A stretch of DNA of 64,000 nt from Flavobacterium plurextorum (GCF_002217395.1 NZ_MUHD01000011.1:158063-222062), one strand, 5' to 3'; shown: positions 27,214 to 36,438, numbered from the stretch's first letter. A program made the numbers and translations. Notes: generated by a model not told the origin, from the letters alone.

Positions 27214-27243
27214 CAAAAATATTTAATTTCAGAATATAGACAA
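27214..27243 (-). promoter_or_regulatory. Promoter of the 1886-aa gene (TTG-N19-TAnnTTTG)
   Basis: On the minus strand TTG (27243-27241), exactly 19 bp, then TATTTTTG (27221-27214). Full consensus match. The leader to the ATG at 27052 would be about 155 nt, long for this genome. The remainder of the 295-bp gap to recX is AT-rich without other clear structure. Confidence 0.65.
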
Positions 27244-27347
27244 CATTTTACATGTTTTCTTTTTAAGAATAACCTCTATTTTCTTTAAAAATTTAACAAC
27301 AAAATGACTATTTTTAGCAATAATAGTTAAAAAGAAAGAAAAAACAC

Positions 27348-27818
27348 ATGAATTCAATTCACACTCCGAAAGAAGCTTTACAGAAATTAGAACACTTTTG
27401 TGCTTATCAGGAGCGTTGTCATGATGAAGTTGTATCAAAACTTTACAGTTTAAAAATGACTTCTGACGAAATTGATCTAATTCTGGTTCAATTAATTGAA
27501 GGCAATTTCTTGAATGAAACACGTTTTGCCTGCAGTTTTGCCAGAGGAAAACATCGCATTAAACATTGGGGTAAGCTTAGAATTACAAATGAACTGAAGT
27601 TTCGAAATATTTCCAGTACAAATATCACTCTTGCACTCAAAGAGATTTCTCAAGAAGAATATATTGAAACTTTTGAAAATCTTTCTGAAAGATCTTGGAA
27701 TAGTATACAGGAGAAAAATATATTAAAAAAACGCAAAAAGTTCTGCGACTATATGCTCCGAAGAGGATATGAAAGTAATCTGGTTTATGAAAAGGCCAAA
27801 GACTTAGAAAGCCTTTAA
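27348..27818 (+). CDS. recX: RecX-family regulator of RecA
   Basis: RecX binds RecA filaments and modulates recombinational repair. The 156-aa product shows the three-helix tandem repeats of the family: LEHFCAYQERCHDEV near the N-terminus, the diagnostic LIEGNFLNETRFACSFARGKHR stretch shortened here to its core LNETRFACSFARGK, and WGKLRI. Length matches. It is not next to recA. It sits between two genes for giant secreted proteins transcribed away from and in line with it. A small hairpin (27826-27845) follows. Confidence 0.9.
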   Translation: MNSIHTPKEALQKLEHFCAYQERCHDEVVSKLYSLKMTSDEIDLILVQLIEGNFLNETRFACSFARGKHRIKHWGKLRITNELKFRNISSTNITLALKEISQEEYIETFENLSERSWNSIQEKNILKKRKKFCDYMLRRGYESNLVYEKAKDLESL

Positions 27819-28203
27819 ATCGAGCTGTCATTTTACAAAATGACATTAAAAAACTACTATGTTTTAGAAAAAAACCTCTCTATTTGATAAGAAAATTCAT
27901 AATTACTTATTGAATATCTTCTGCGAAATAAACGCTCAACCTCGCGTTTTATCTGCTTTTTCTTCAAAAAAAATTCAAATTATGGCTCCAAATTGCGATT
28001 TTTTCAATTTTAAAAGCCATTGTTTTATAGGAATTTCCACAGAACCTTATTTTTCCTTTTACTCTTTGTCGACTATTTAGGCATTTCATCGATTATATAA
28101 GTCAGTTGAAAACCCTCTAAAGGTCAATGACGTAGATGTATTTATCTTTGCGCCGGCTTAAAAAACCTTATTCCAGCACAATAATCTGATAGAAACATTT
28201 AGC
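27819..28203. other. 385-bp intergenic region between recX and giant gene
   Basis: Holds a hairpin right after recX (TGTCATTT / AAATGACA, 27826-27845) without a T-run, so at best a weak terminator; AT-rich DNA without clear repeats; and near the right end a -7 element (28143-28150) for the next gene. A 32-codon reading frame at 27982-28080 has no supporting signal and is not called. No RNA gene or riboswitch recognised. Confidence 0.5.
28143..28150 (+). promoter_or_regulatory. -7 promoter element of the 1399-aa gene
   Basis: TATCTTTG matches TAnnTTTG; leader of about 48 nt to the ATG at 28204. No TTG at 19 bp upstream. Confidence 0.45.
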
Positions 28204-31200
28204 ATGATTAGAACTCTACTTTTCTTTTTACTATTACCTTTTTTTGGATTTTCACAAGCTCTAAGCGGCGATTATTTTATTAGTAACTCAAATCCAAATG
28301 ATAAATTTAAAACTTTAGAAAGTGCCATTACTGAAATTACCAAAAAGGGACTTTCTAAACCAGTTACTTTTCAATTAGAAGAAAGTCAATTGCTCTCTAC
28401 TCCTCTTGTCATAAAAGCGCTCTCTGGATCAAGCGCCACAAATACCTTAACAATTAAACCAAAAGAGGGTGCCAATATTAGAATTTCTGGAAATTTTTCT
28501 AAAAATGGAGTCATTGTTCTTGATGGAGCCGATAATATTATAATTGATGGTAATAATGGTCATACAGATAACAGCCTAAAAATCTATAATACTTTTGATA
28601 TAAACGACAGCTACAATGCTAGAATGGGAATTTGGCTGTACAATGGTGCTGACAATAACAAGATTCAAAATCTAACTATTCAATTAAACATTCTAGGTCC
28701 AAAAATTGGTACTTATTCAACTGGCGTATTGGCTGGAAGCAGCAATATTGAAGGCAATGGCAATAATAGTTCGAATACTATAAGCAATGTAACTTTTACA
28801 GATGTTAAACAGGCTGTAATTGTGAACGGACAAAATCAATCAAACACAAACTGGACAATAGAAAAGAACAAAATAGGCTCTACTGATAATGATACTAAAC
28901 CATTTTTAGGAATCTACATGCAAAATGTCAACATCTTTACTATTTCAAATAACATCATCAAAGGCGTTAGACTTCCTAGCTCATACGGAGGAAAGAGTCT
29001 AAACTCTGGAATATTTTTAGAGAATTCTAATTCTGGAGTTTTAACTAAAAACCTCGTTTCAGACATAGAAAATGGTGCAGGAAACGGCTTAGGTTATGGT
29101 ATTTGCGTTGTAGGAAACAACAATTTAATCAATGAAAACACCATTTCATCTTTAACTTCGAGCTTCAATGGAAGTTACGGAATAAAATCTGAAGGTAACC
29201 AAACTACAATTTACGGAAATAGAATCACTTCTGTTTTTGCCACATCAGGTACAACTGCCGCAGGAATACATTTTTCAGGAAACGACCAATTAGTGTACAA
29301 TAACTTCGTAAATGACGTAAAATCTAATGGTGGAGGTAATGCTTCAAGTCAGGATGGATTTGGAATTTATATTAACAGCGGTTCAAATATTAAACTTTAT
29401 CACAATAGTGTAAAACTTACTTCAAATCAAAACTCAGGATCATCAGCTGCGTTATACATTAAAGACGGATCTGGTTTGGATATTAGAAATAATATTTTTG
29501 CTAATATGCAGACTTCGGGCAGTATGCGTTTTGCTATTTTTTCAGAAGTATCAAACCGAAATAACTTTACATATTTAGATTATAATGATTATTACAGTAC
29601 TCAATTTTTAGGTTGTTTTGGCAGTTACTACACTTCTACAAATCGAAAGTTAGATCTTGACAAATGGAAAGAAGCTACTTTGAAGGATGGTGCATCAAAA
29701 TCTTTTGCTCCAATTTTCGCAAACACTACTGATCTTTACTTAGCTAAAAATAACAGCGATAATGAAAATTTGTCTGGAAAAATACTTTCTGAAGTTCCTA
29801 CTGATATAGATGGAACAAAAAGAGTAAAACCATATATGGGAGCCCATGAAATTGAATCTTGTATTCCTGAAGGTGATCAAACAAAATTTGGAACTGATTC
29901 TTGGATTGGTTATGTCTACACTTACACCAGTGAAAATGCTCCAAATCCTTCTACTCCAACAACTTTACCAATTTCCAGCGATGCTGCTTACATAGGAACT
30001 GTTACTGAACCAAAATTGTTTGACAGAAACGTTGGTTCAAACCAAATAACTGGATTAACAACCAACATCAAATGTATTACACCGCCCTCGGATCTTTTCT
30101 TTGTTCGATACAAGATGCAAACTACCATTCCGGCAGGTAAATACAATTTTACAATTGGAGGTGATGATGGTGTAAGACTTTATATCGACAACAAACTAAT
30201 CGATCTCGGCCCAGTAGTTTCCTGGGGCGATCATAGCTATAGCCTTTATGCAGCGCAAATTTCTTTAGACGGTAAACCTCATTCTTTTGTTTTAGAATAT
30301 TATGAGAAAAAAGGCGATGCAAGGGTTTCTTTTTCATATGGAGAAATAAAGGGAGACGCTGCACTTCCTTATGGTATTGATAAATGGAATGTTTATGGTT
30401 TTACGGTACCCGATATAAGTTTACCCGCTTCTGCATATGCTGGATCTTATGTAGATAACCATTTAGACATAAACACTCAACTGCTTTGGAATGCAGATCA
30501 ATCACCTTCTTCTTATTCAGGATGGCAGGGTGCGGCTATAGCCGATAACAATTTTACTATTACCTACAAACGTCAAGGATTCCCTTGCGGCCGTTATCAA
30601 ATAGAACTTGTAAATTGTGACGATGTAGGAAGAATTTATCTTGACGATAATCAGATTTTTGAACAAAAAAGTCACACAACAACCTCAGTAATAATTAATA
30701 AAGGTGAGATTTACGAGCTAAACAAAGATTCTAGAATTGAAATACGTCTTTTAGAAGATGCTGGTAATGCTAATATTGCCGTAAAATTTATTGAAATTCC
30801 AACTATTTACGACGGAACAGGTACTCCTCCAACAAAAAATACTGCAATAACAATTGCTGCTAATATGACTTTAAAGACCGATCTTGAAGTTTGTTCTTGC
30901 ACGATAAACTCTGAGGTTACTCTTACTGTTCCTTCTGACCGTACTTTAACCGTAAATGAAAATATAACGGTAGCTTCCAAAGGAAAATTACTAATCGAAA
31001 ATGGAGGTTCTTTAATGCAGAGCAACACTAGTAAAACATCTTATTCTGGAGATTTTAAGTCTTTTGAGCTTCAAAGAAACACAACTCCTGTTTATCGTTA
31101 TGACATTACTTTTTGGTCATCACCAGTTACAGAAGCTTCTGCTTTTACACTGCACAATTTATCTCCTGATACTTTAGGCGATAAATATACAAGCTATGAC

Positions 31201-32403
31201 CCATTTTCAGGATGGGTAATACATCCTTATGGTGCAAAAGTTATGATTCCAGGAAGAGGATACAATGTTAGAGCACCACAAACTTATGACGTGACCATTA
31301 CGAATAAAAAAGTATACACAGCTTCTTTTGTTGGGATTCCGAATAATGGAGACATTCCTTTTACGCCAACTGCAGATCATTGGAATTTAATTGGAAATCC
31401 ATATCCGTCATCTATCAGCGCTGATGAATTAATGAGTACTTACGATCATATTGGACCATTATATTTCTGGACACACGGATTACCGCCTTCTAAAACAAAT
31501 AATCCTAACGATGTTTCGTCTTATTATTCAAGTGATGATTATGCCGTTTATACGGGAACTGGCGGAACAGTAACAGATCCTAAAGGAACTAACAACGGAA
31601 ATATTGCTGCGGGACAAGGTTTCTTTATTTATCCAAATGCTGCAACTAAAATTGTTTTTAACAATGATATGCGTTTAGGCGGTAAAAACACAGCTTTTTT
31701 CAAAAAAGCACAAACTGCTAAAACTGAAAAAAGTCGTTTATGGTTAAATTGCAGTAATGCAGGCGGTGCTTTTAAACAAACTTTGATTGGTTATGTTGAG
31801 GGCGCAACAAACAATTGGGATTTTAATTATGATGCATCGACACTTGACGAAAATGCTTACTTAGATTTTTACAGTATTGTTGATACCGACTTAATGGCAA
31901 TTCAGGGTCGTGCGCTTCCTTTTGACAAGAACGATTTAATATCGCTTGGTTATAAAGCTACAATTGGTGGTGAATTTACAATTTCGATAGATCATGTCGA
32001 CGGATTGTTTGATAACCAAGTCGTTTATTTAGAAGATAAAACAACTGATGTTATTCATGATTTATCAGCGGCTAATTACACCTTTAGTACGGCAGCCGGA
32101 ACCTTCGATAAAAGATTTGTATTGCGCTTTACTGGTAAAACATTAGGCACTGGTGATTTCGAAAACATTGAAGACGGACTTTTAGTAGCTGTAAAGGATA
32201 AATCAATAAAATTAGTTACCTCTAAAGAATCAATTAAAGAAGTTTCTATTTATGATATTTCGGGAAAACTTCTATATCAAAAAAAGAAAGTAGGAAGCAC
32301 AGAACATACTGTTTCAAATCTGCAATCAGGCAATCAGATTCTGCTTGTAAAAACAATTTTAGAAAATGATTTCTCTACAACCCGAAAAATTATTTACAGA
32401 TAA
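28204..32403 (+). CDS. Giant T9SS protein with beta-helix and two PA14-like domains
   Basis: 1399-aa predicted surface protein. The signal peptide ends near FGFSQA. Residues about 30-550 look like a right-handed parallel beta-helix (repeated short strands with Asn ladders: GADNNKIQNLTI, NNNLINENTIS), a fold common in polysaccharide lyases and adhesins. Two PA14-like beta domains follow, at about 560-705 (GGDDGVRLYIDNKLI) and 720-865 (NCDDVGRIYLDD), which often bind carbohydrate. Residues about 953-1399 are the shared giant-protein tail, roughly four fifths identical by eye to that of the 1886-aa protein, ending in a type C sorting signal (KIIYR). No catalytic residues identified. Confidence 0.87.
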   Translation: MIRTLLFFLLLPFFGFSQALSGDYFISNSNPNDKFKTLESAITEITKKGLSKPVTFQLEESQLLSTPLVIKALSGSSATNTLTIKPKEGANIRISGNFSKNGVIVLDGADNIIIDGNNGHTDNSLKIYNTFDINDSYNARMGIWLYNGADNNKIQNLTIQLNILGPKIGTYSTGVLAGSSNIEGNGNNSSNTISNVTFTDVKQAVIVNGQNQSNTNWTIEKNKIGSTDNDTKPFLGIYMQNVNIFTISNNIIKGVRLPSSYGGKSLNSGIFLENSNSGVLTKNLVSDIENGAGNGLGYGICVVGNNNLINENTISSLTSSFNGSYGIKSEGNQTTIYGNRITSVFATSGTTAAGIHFSGNDQLVYNNFVNDVKSNGGGNASSQDGFGIYINSGSNIKLYHNSVKLTSNQNSGSSAALYIKDGSGLDIRNNIFANMQTSGSMRFAIFSEVSNRNNFTYLDYNDYYSTQFLGCFGSYYTSTNRKLDLDKWKEATLKDGASKSFAPIFANTTDLYLAKNNSDNENLSGKILSEVPTDIDGTKRVKPYMGAHEIESCIPEGDQTKFGTDSWIGYVYTYTSENAPNPSTPTTLPISSDAAYIGTVTEPKLFDRNVGSNQITGLTTNIKCITPPSDLFFVRYKMQTTIPAGKYNFTIGGDDGVRLYIDNKLIDLGPVVSWGDHSYSLYAAQISLDGKPHSFVLEYYEKKGDARVSFSYGEIKGDAALPYGIDKWNVYGFTVPDISLPASAYAGSYVDNHLDINTQLLWNADQSPSSYSGWQGAAIADNNFTITYKRQGFPCGRYQIELVNCDDVGRIYLDDNQIFEQKSHTTTSVIINKGEIYELNKDSRIEIRLLEDAGNANIAVKFIEIPTIYDGTGTPPTKNTAITIAANMTLKTDLEVCSCTINSEVTLTVPSDRTLTVNENITVASKGKLLIENGGSLMQSNTSKTSYSGDFKSFELQRNTTPVYRYDITFWSSPVTEASAFTLHNLSPDTLGDKYTSYDPFSGWVIHPYGAKVMIPGRGYNVRAPQTYDVTITNKKVYTASFVGIPNNGDIPFTPTADHWNLIGNPYPSSISADELMSTYDHIGPLYFWTHGLPPSKTNNPNDVSSYYSSDDYAVYTGTGGTVTDPKGTNNGNIAAGQGFFIYPNAATKIVFNNDMRLGGKNTAFFKKAQTAKTEKSRLWLNCSNAGGAFKQTLIGYVEGATNNWDFNYDASTLDENAYLDFYSIVDTDLMAIQGRALPFDKNDLISLGYKATIGGEFTISIDHVDGLFDNQVVYLEDKTTDVIHDLSAANYTFSTAAGTFDKRFVLRFTGKTLGTGDFENIEDGLLVAVKDKSIKLVTSKESIKEVSIYDISGKLLYQKKKVGSTEHTVSNLQSGNQILLVKTILENDFSTTRKIIYR

Positions 32404-32425
32404 AGCATTTCTTCTTTATAGAAAA

Positions 32426-32465
32426 CAAAAAATCCATTTACCTAATGATAAATAGATTTTTTTGT
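32426..32465. terminator. Bidirectional terminator
   Basis: AAAAATC-ATTTA / TAAAT-GATTTTT stem with one mismatch, between the convergent 1399-aa gene (+) and the KAS-like gene (-). Confidence 0.7.
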
Positions 32466-32479
32466 TTTATGAATTAAAA

Positions 32480-33649
32480 CTATGGCTTTTCTATTAAAAT
32501 ACTAACAGCATTTCCACCAAAACCAACCGCATTAATCAAGACTTTTTTAATTGGTTTGTCTTTAGTTATTCTTTTTGAGAAAGGAGTTTCGATAAAAATA
32601 TCATGTTCCATCATTAAAAGCGCAAGCTCTAAACTCAATATTCCGGAAGCTCCAAAAGTGTGTCCAATTTTCCATTTATTAGTCGTCAACAAAGGCTGTT
32701 TGGAACCAAAAACTTTTTCAATTGCACGAAGTTCTGTCAAATCGCCTTTAATTGTTCCCGGCGCATGCATCACAATAACATCTACACTATCTAAATCGGT
32801 ATCTTTTAAAGCCATTTTCATAGATTTCTGAAAACAGTCAGCTTCCGCCGAAATTGAAATATTATGTTCTAAAATTTCAGTTGCATAACCCACTCCTGTA
32901 ACATACGCAATCGCATTTTCTTTTTCTCCAGATTCTAGGCAACAAACTGCCGCGCCTTCGCCCAAAATCATCGTGTTTTGCGTTTTCTCAAAATCAAAAG
33001 CAAGATTGGGCCAAGAATGGCTTTCTTGATCGATACGCGAATATATTTTTAGCGCACGCATCTGTCCGATAGTAAAATCTGTAAGAGGCGCTTCACTGCC
33101 TCCTACCAAAAACTTATCAGACATTCCTGATTTCAACCATGCTACGCCATTTAAAAGTGAATGTAATGCTGTTGAACAAGTTATTGAATGTGAAATTTCA
33201 GGTCCTTCACTTTGCAAATCGTGTGCAATCCATGACGAAATATTCCCCAAAGTTGTTGTAGGCGATGCTAAAGTCTGTGCTTTTCCAGTTTCGATATACT
33301 CTTTATAATGTTTTTCAAACAAATCTGTAGCACCTCTTGAAGATCCAATGTTTATACCAAAAACATCTTCGGAACTCCAACCTGCATTTTGAACTGCTTT
33401 TCGTGAAGCAGCCAACGCAAACAAAACTGAATCGTCTAAAAACTTATATTTAGGATCTGATTCCCGTATTTGAGCAATCAATTGCTTTGAATCCGTACTC
33501 AAAGCCGCAATAAAAGTATCTTGCTGATCTAAAAATTGTTTAGTAAAACAATGTTTTCCGTCTAGATATTTTTTCCAAACTTCATCTTTATTACTTCCTA
33601 AAGGAGAAATAGATGAAAAAGCTGTTATGGAGATTTTTTGTGTATTCAC
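32480..33649 (-). CDS. Beta-ketoacyl synthase (KAS I/II-like) in biotin cluster
   Basis: 389-aa thiolase-fold condensing enzyme. The catalytic triad is intact: C158 (SITCSTALHS), H295 (MHAPGT) and H330 (GHTFGASG), with K325 where KAS enzymes have their conserved Lys. The usual HGTST motif reads HAPGT, and the protein is shorter than a normal FabF, so it is a divergent paralogue and not the housekeeping enzyme. Downstream of bioA and bioD on the same strand, it may supply or extend a pimeloyl precursor; that role is inference. The start is GTG, preceded by a CGCAAAGTT-type repeat array that separates it from bioA by 102 bp. Confidence 0.8.
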   Translation of the reverse strand: MNTQKISITAFSSISPLGSNKDEVWKKYLDGKHCFTKQFLDQQDTFIAALSTDSKQLIAQIRESDPKYKFLDDSVLFALAASRKAVQNAGWSSEDVFGINIGSSRGATDLFEKHYKEYIETGKAQTLASPTTTLGNISSWIAHDLQSEGPEISHSITCSTALHSLLNGVAWLKSGMSDKFLVGGSEAPLTDFTIGQMRALKIYSRIDQESHSWPNLAFDFEKTQNTMILGEGAAVCCLESGEKENAIAYVTGVGYATEILEHNISISAEADCFQKSMKMALKDTDLDSVDVIVMHAPGTIKGDLTELRAIEKVFGSKQPLLTTNKWKIGHTFGASGILSLELALLMMEHDIFIETPFSKRITKDKPIKKVLINAVGFGGNAVSILIEKP

Positions 33650-33661
33650 ATTATTTTATTT

Positions 33662-33710
33662 AACCGCAAAGTTCGCAAAAGTTTATACAAAGTTCACAGA
33701 GTTTCAAAGT
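33662..33710 (-). repeat. CGCAAAGTT-type short-period array 5' of KAS-like gene
   Basis: Five degenerate units of about 9-11 bases (on the plus strand CCGCAAAGTT, CGCAAAAGTT, ACAAAGTT, CACAGAGTT, TCAAAGT). Read on the minus strand, they place repeated ACTTTG motifs upstream of the GTG start at 33649. Confidence 0.6.
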
Positions 33711-33751
33711 AAAAAATAAAACCAGATCATTACCTAAATAAACCTAGAGAA

Positions 33752-35023
33752 CTAGACCATTTCAATGGCTTCTTCAATTATTTTATATACTTTTTGAAGC
33801 TGTTCATTAGTCATAATATAAGGCGGAAGAATGTAAACAATGTTTCCAACTGGACGCAGAACTACTCCGTTTTCAATGAAAAAATTATAAAGCTTTGTTC
33901 GCATCGAGCCATAATAACTTTCTTCTGAATCTGATTTAATTTCAACTGCAAAAATAACTCCCAATGTTCTGGCGGTAATTACTTTCGAATGGTTTTCTAT
34001 CTTCTTTTGAAATTCTAAATGACTCGCATTTATTCTTTCAATGTTGGCCTGCATTTCTGCAGTTTGCAATAAGTCTATACTTGCCAATACTGCAGCACAA
34101 CCTGTTGGATTTGCAGTAAAAGTATGCCCATGAAACAATGCTTTATTAATATCATCATCATAAAAGGCATCAAAAATATCTTGAGTAAAAGTCGTAATTG
34201 CCATAGGAATAGTTCCTCCAGTTAAGGCTTTAGACAAACAAATCATGTCTGGCTCTTCAGAAACGTAATCCATTGCAAATGTTTTTCCTGTTTTACCAAA
34301 ACCAGTCATAACTTCATCAGCAATTGTCAGCACTTTATTTGCCGCACAAATCTGAATTAATTTTGCCAGCGCTTCTGGTTCATACATTACCATTCCTGCC
34401 GCACCTTGCACCAATGGTTCAAATATAAAACCGGCACAATTATGATTTTGAATTACATTCGTCAAAGCATCAAAACTTGCCTGTTCCTGTCCTTTTATCG
34501 GCACCGGAATTCGAACAACATCAATAAACATTCCCTGAAAAGCCTGTGTATAAAAAGAGATTCCGCTTGCCGCCATTGCCGCAAAAGTATCACCATGAAA
34601 AGCATTTTCGAAAGCAATTATAGTAGTACGCTTTTCATTTTTATTGAAAAAATATTGCAAAGCTACTTTTATTGCTACCTCGACTGCGGTAGAACCATTA
34701 TCAGAAAAAAAGATCTTCTGTTGGTTTTTCGGTAAAATTTCAATCAGCTTTTCTGCTACTTTTATGGCTGGCTCATGTGTAAAACCGCCAAACAAAACAT
34801 GCTCTAGAGTTGTTAATTGCTTATAAACAGCATCGGCAATAAATTTATTACTGTGTCCAAAAGGATTTACCCACCACGATGCAATTGCATCAATATATTC
34901 TTTACCGTTTTCATCCCACAATAAAGCGCCTTCACCTCTAGAAATTGCAATTGGAGTTTGAGCTGTTTTGTGCTGTGTATAAGGATGCCAAAGATATTGG
35001 CTGTCTTTTTCTGTTAAAGTCAT
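33752..35023 (-). CDS. bioA: Adenosylmethionine--8-amino-7-oxononanoate transaminase
   Basis: BioA transfers the amino group of SAM to KAPA, giving DAPA, the third late step of biotin synthesis; PLP-dependent. The 423-aa product has WHPYTQ near the N-terminus, DAIASWWVN (substrate pocket), GSTAVEVAIK (PLP phosphate), the ADEVMTGFGKTG motif with the PLP-binding Asp, and Schiff-base K265 in LSKALTGG. Length fits. Cotranscribed with bioD, 63 bp upstream; the KAS-like gene follows 102 bp downstream. Confidence 0.96.
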   Translation of the reverse strand: MTLTEKDSQYLWHPYTQHKTAQTPIAISRGEGALLWDENGKEYIDAIASWWVNPFGHSNKFIADAVYKQLTTLEHVLFGGFTHEPAIKVAEKLIEILPKNQQKIFFSDNGSTAVEVAIKVALQYFFNKNEKRTTIIAFENAFHGDTFAAMAASGISFYTQAFQGMFIDVVRIPVPIKGQEQASFDALTNVIQNHNCAGFIFEPLVQGAAGMVMYEPEALAKLIQICAANKVLTIADEVMTGFGKTGKTFAMDYVSEEPDMICLSKALTGGTIPMAITTFTQDIFDAFYDDDINKALFHGHTFTANPTGCAAVLASIDLLQTAEMQANIERINASHLEFQKKIENHSKVITARTLGVIFAVEIKSDSEESYYGSMRTKLYNFFIENGVVLRPVGNIVYILPPYIMTNEQLQKVYKIIEEAIEMV

Positions 35024-35086
35024 AGTGGTGACATGTTTTTATGTTAGAAGTGAAATGAAAGCATTTTGCTTTTTACAAAACACATT

Positions 35087-35704
35087 TTACATTTTTAATA
35101 GATTCTCTCGAAACAAATCAGCATATTCGCGAATTACATTTTGATCAAAATAAGGTTCTTCGTCGATTCTTCCAATGAACTTAATCCCTGTTCTGTCTAG
35201 AATTATACTTTCTGTTGCTTTATTTTCGCTTCCGCTGAAGATAATTCCAGCAACTTCAAAACCTCGATTCTGAATTGCTTCAATCGTCAATAAAGTATGA
35301 TTGATACTTCCTAAATAATGTCTCGAAACTACCACTATTTTATATTCCGGCTGAATTAAATCAATAATAGAATCTTTGTCATTTAAAGGAACAAAAATAC
35401 CTCCTGCACCTTCAATAACTAAATGATTATTGGTTTTAGGTTCCTGAATTTGTTCTAAGTCAATTTTGATCCCGTCAATCTCTGCAGCTAAATGCGGACT
35501 TGCAGGCGTATTCAATTTATAGCTGTTCTCGAAAATTTGAGATTTATTATTCGAGATTTTGATTTTGATTTTATGACTGTCTGAATTATCTAAATCTCCT
35601 GCCTGAACAGGCTTCCAATAATCAGCCTCTAAGGCTTCAACAATAATAGAAGACGCAATTGTTTTTCCAACATCTGTTGAAATTCCTGTAACAAATATTT
35701 TCAT
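35087..35704 (-). CDS. bioD: Dethiobiotin synthetase
   Basis: BioD carboxylates and cyclises DAPA to dethiobiotin with ATP and CO2. The 205-aa product starts with the P-loop TGISTDVGKTIASS, continues with the WKPVQAGD substrate-binding stretch and the EGAGGIFVPLND motif, all standard for BioD. Length is slightly below the E. coli enzyme and normal for Bacteroidota. First gene of a probable bioD-bioA unit; a -7 element lies at 35771-35778 upstream. Confidence 0.95.
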   Translation of the reverse strand: MKIFVTGISTDVGKTIASSIIVEALEADYWKPVQAGDLDNSDSHKIKIKISNNKSQIFENSYKLNTPASPHLAAEIDGIKIDLEQIQEPKTNNHLVIEGAGGIFVPLNDKDSIIDLIQPEYKIVVVSRHYLGSINHTLLTIEAIQNRGFEVAGIIFSGSENKATESIILDRTGIKFIGRIDEEPYFDQNVIREYADLFRENLLKM

Positions 35705-35770
35705 AATTTTCTTGTTTCACAACTATTCAAAAAGTCTTTTTATTTCTAAACAGCTATAGAATAATTTCAA

Positions 35771-35778
35771 CAAAAGTA
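35771..35778 (-). promoter_or_regulatory. -7 promoter element of bioD-bioA
   Basis: Minus-strand TACTTTTG, the same eight bases as the bioB -7 element. Leader of about 60 nt to the bioD ATG. No TTG at 19 bp. Confidence 0.45.
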
Positions 35779-35784
35779 CCAATA

Positions 35785-35815
35785 AAAACAAAACCCATCA
35801 TGACGATGGGTTCTA
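35785..35815 (-). terminator. Terminator of the sigma-factor operon
   Basis: Stem AACCCATC / GATGGGTT (35792-35799, 35805-35812) with a 5-base loop; followed on the minus strand by TTGTTTTTATT. It lies just after the membrane-protein stop and before the bioD promoter. Confidence 0.8.
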
Positions 35816-35823
35816 TTATTCGC

Positions 35824-36438
35824 TTATTCTTCTTTTAATTCATCTATGACTTTTTTAATTTCTCGAGCGTATTTCCCGTAAAAAAAATGTACCCACCATT
35901 CTAGAACTAATCCCATACTTAAAATAGAAGATGTAACTGCTGCAAAAACACTAATCAATTGAGAATTGCTAAAGTTTGCGATCTCAAATCCTGGATCTTG
36001 TGAAAAACGGTTGTATAAAAACCCAATTAAAAACAAAACAATAAAAGGAGTTAATGCAAATCCGAAGGTTTTATACAATTCCATGTTCAACCTAACATCA
36101 AAATAAGTTTCATACAAACTGTCTTTTGTTTTTAATGTAATGTTATTTAATCTCTTGTAGAACAAATACAGCTTTACTAAATAGTACGCACAAACAGCCA
36201 CAAATATGCTAAAGAACAAATAAAACGGCGCGATCCATTTTTCTGGAAAAGCGAACAAAAAAGGTGCAAATCCGTAAAGAATTACTGCTGCGCCCTGATA
36301 AAGCAATTCGTTTTTAAGATTCTTTCTAATCTTGTCCAACGGTGTATTTGCTGACTCAATTTTTTCTAAATTATTAGGAACAACAACATTATCTGTCTTT
36401 TCGTTATTCCATGCGTTTTGTATATCGTTAAAATCCAT
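35824..36438 (-). CDS. Membrane protein coupled to ECF sigma factor (possible anti-sigma)
   Basis: 204-aa protein with about 48 N-terminal cytoplasmic residues (starting MDFNDIQNAWNN), then four predicted transmembrane helices at roughly 49-68, 72-93, 125-145 and 160-184, and a charged tail. Its gene overlaps the sigma gene by 11 nt (ATGGATTTTAA shared), indicating translational coupling. Such a pairing usually means an anti-sigma factor that holds sigma at the membrane. I see no zinc-finger (ZAS) motif in the N-terminus, so the assignment rests on gene order and topology. Confidence 0.65.
   Translation of the reverse strand: MDFNDIQNAWNNEKTDNVVVPNNLEKIESANTPLDKIRKNLKNELLYQGAAVILYGFAPFLFAFPEKWIAPFYLFFSIFVAVCAYYLVKLYLFYKRLNNITLKTKDSLYETYFDVRLNMELYKTFGFALTPFIVLFLIGFLYNRFSQDPGFEIANFSNSQLISVFAAVTSSILSMGLVLEWWVHFFYGKYAREIKKVIDELKEE

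Noticed and set aside
27982..28080. 32-codon reading frame in the recX-giant gene gap
   Set aside because: No ribosome-binding or promoter signal and no recognisable protein features; expected by chance in a 385-bp gap.
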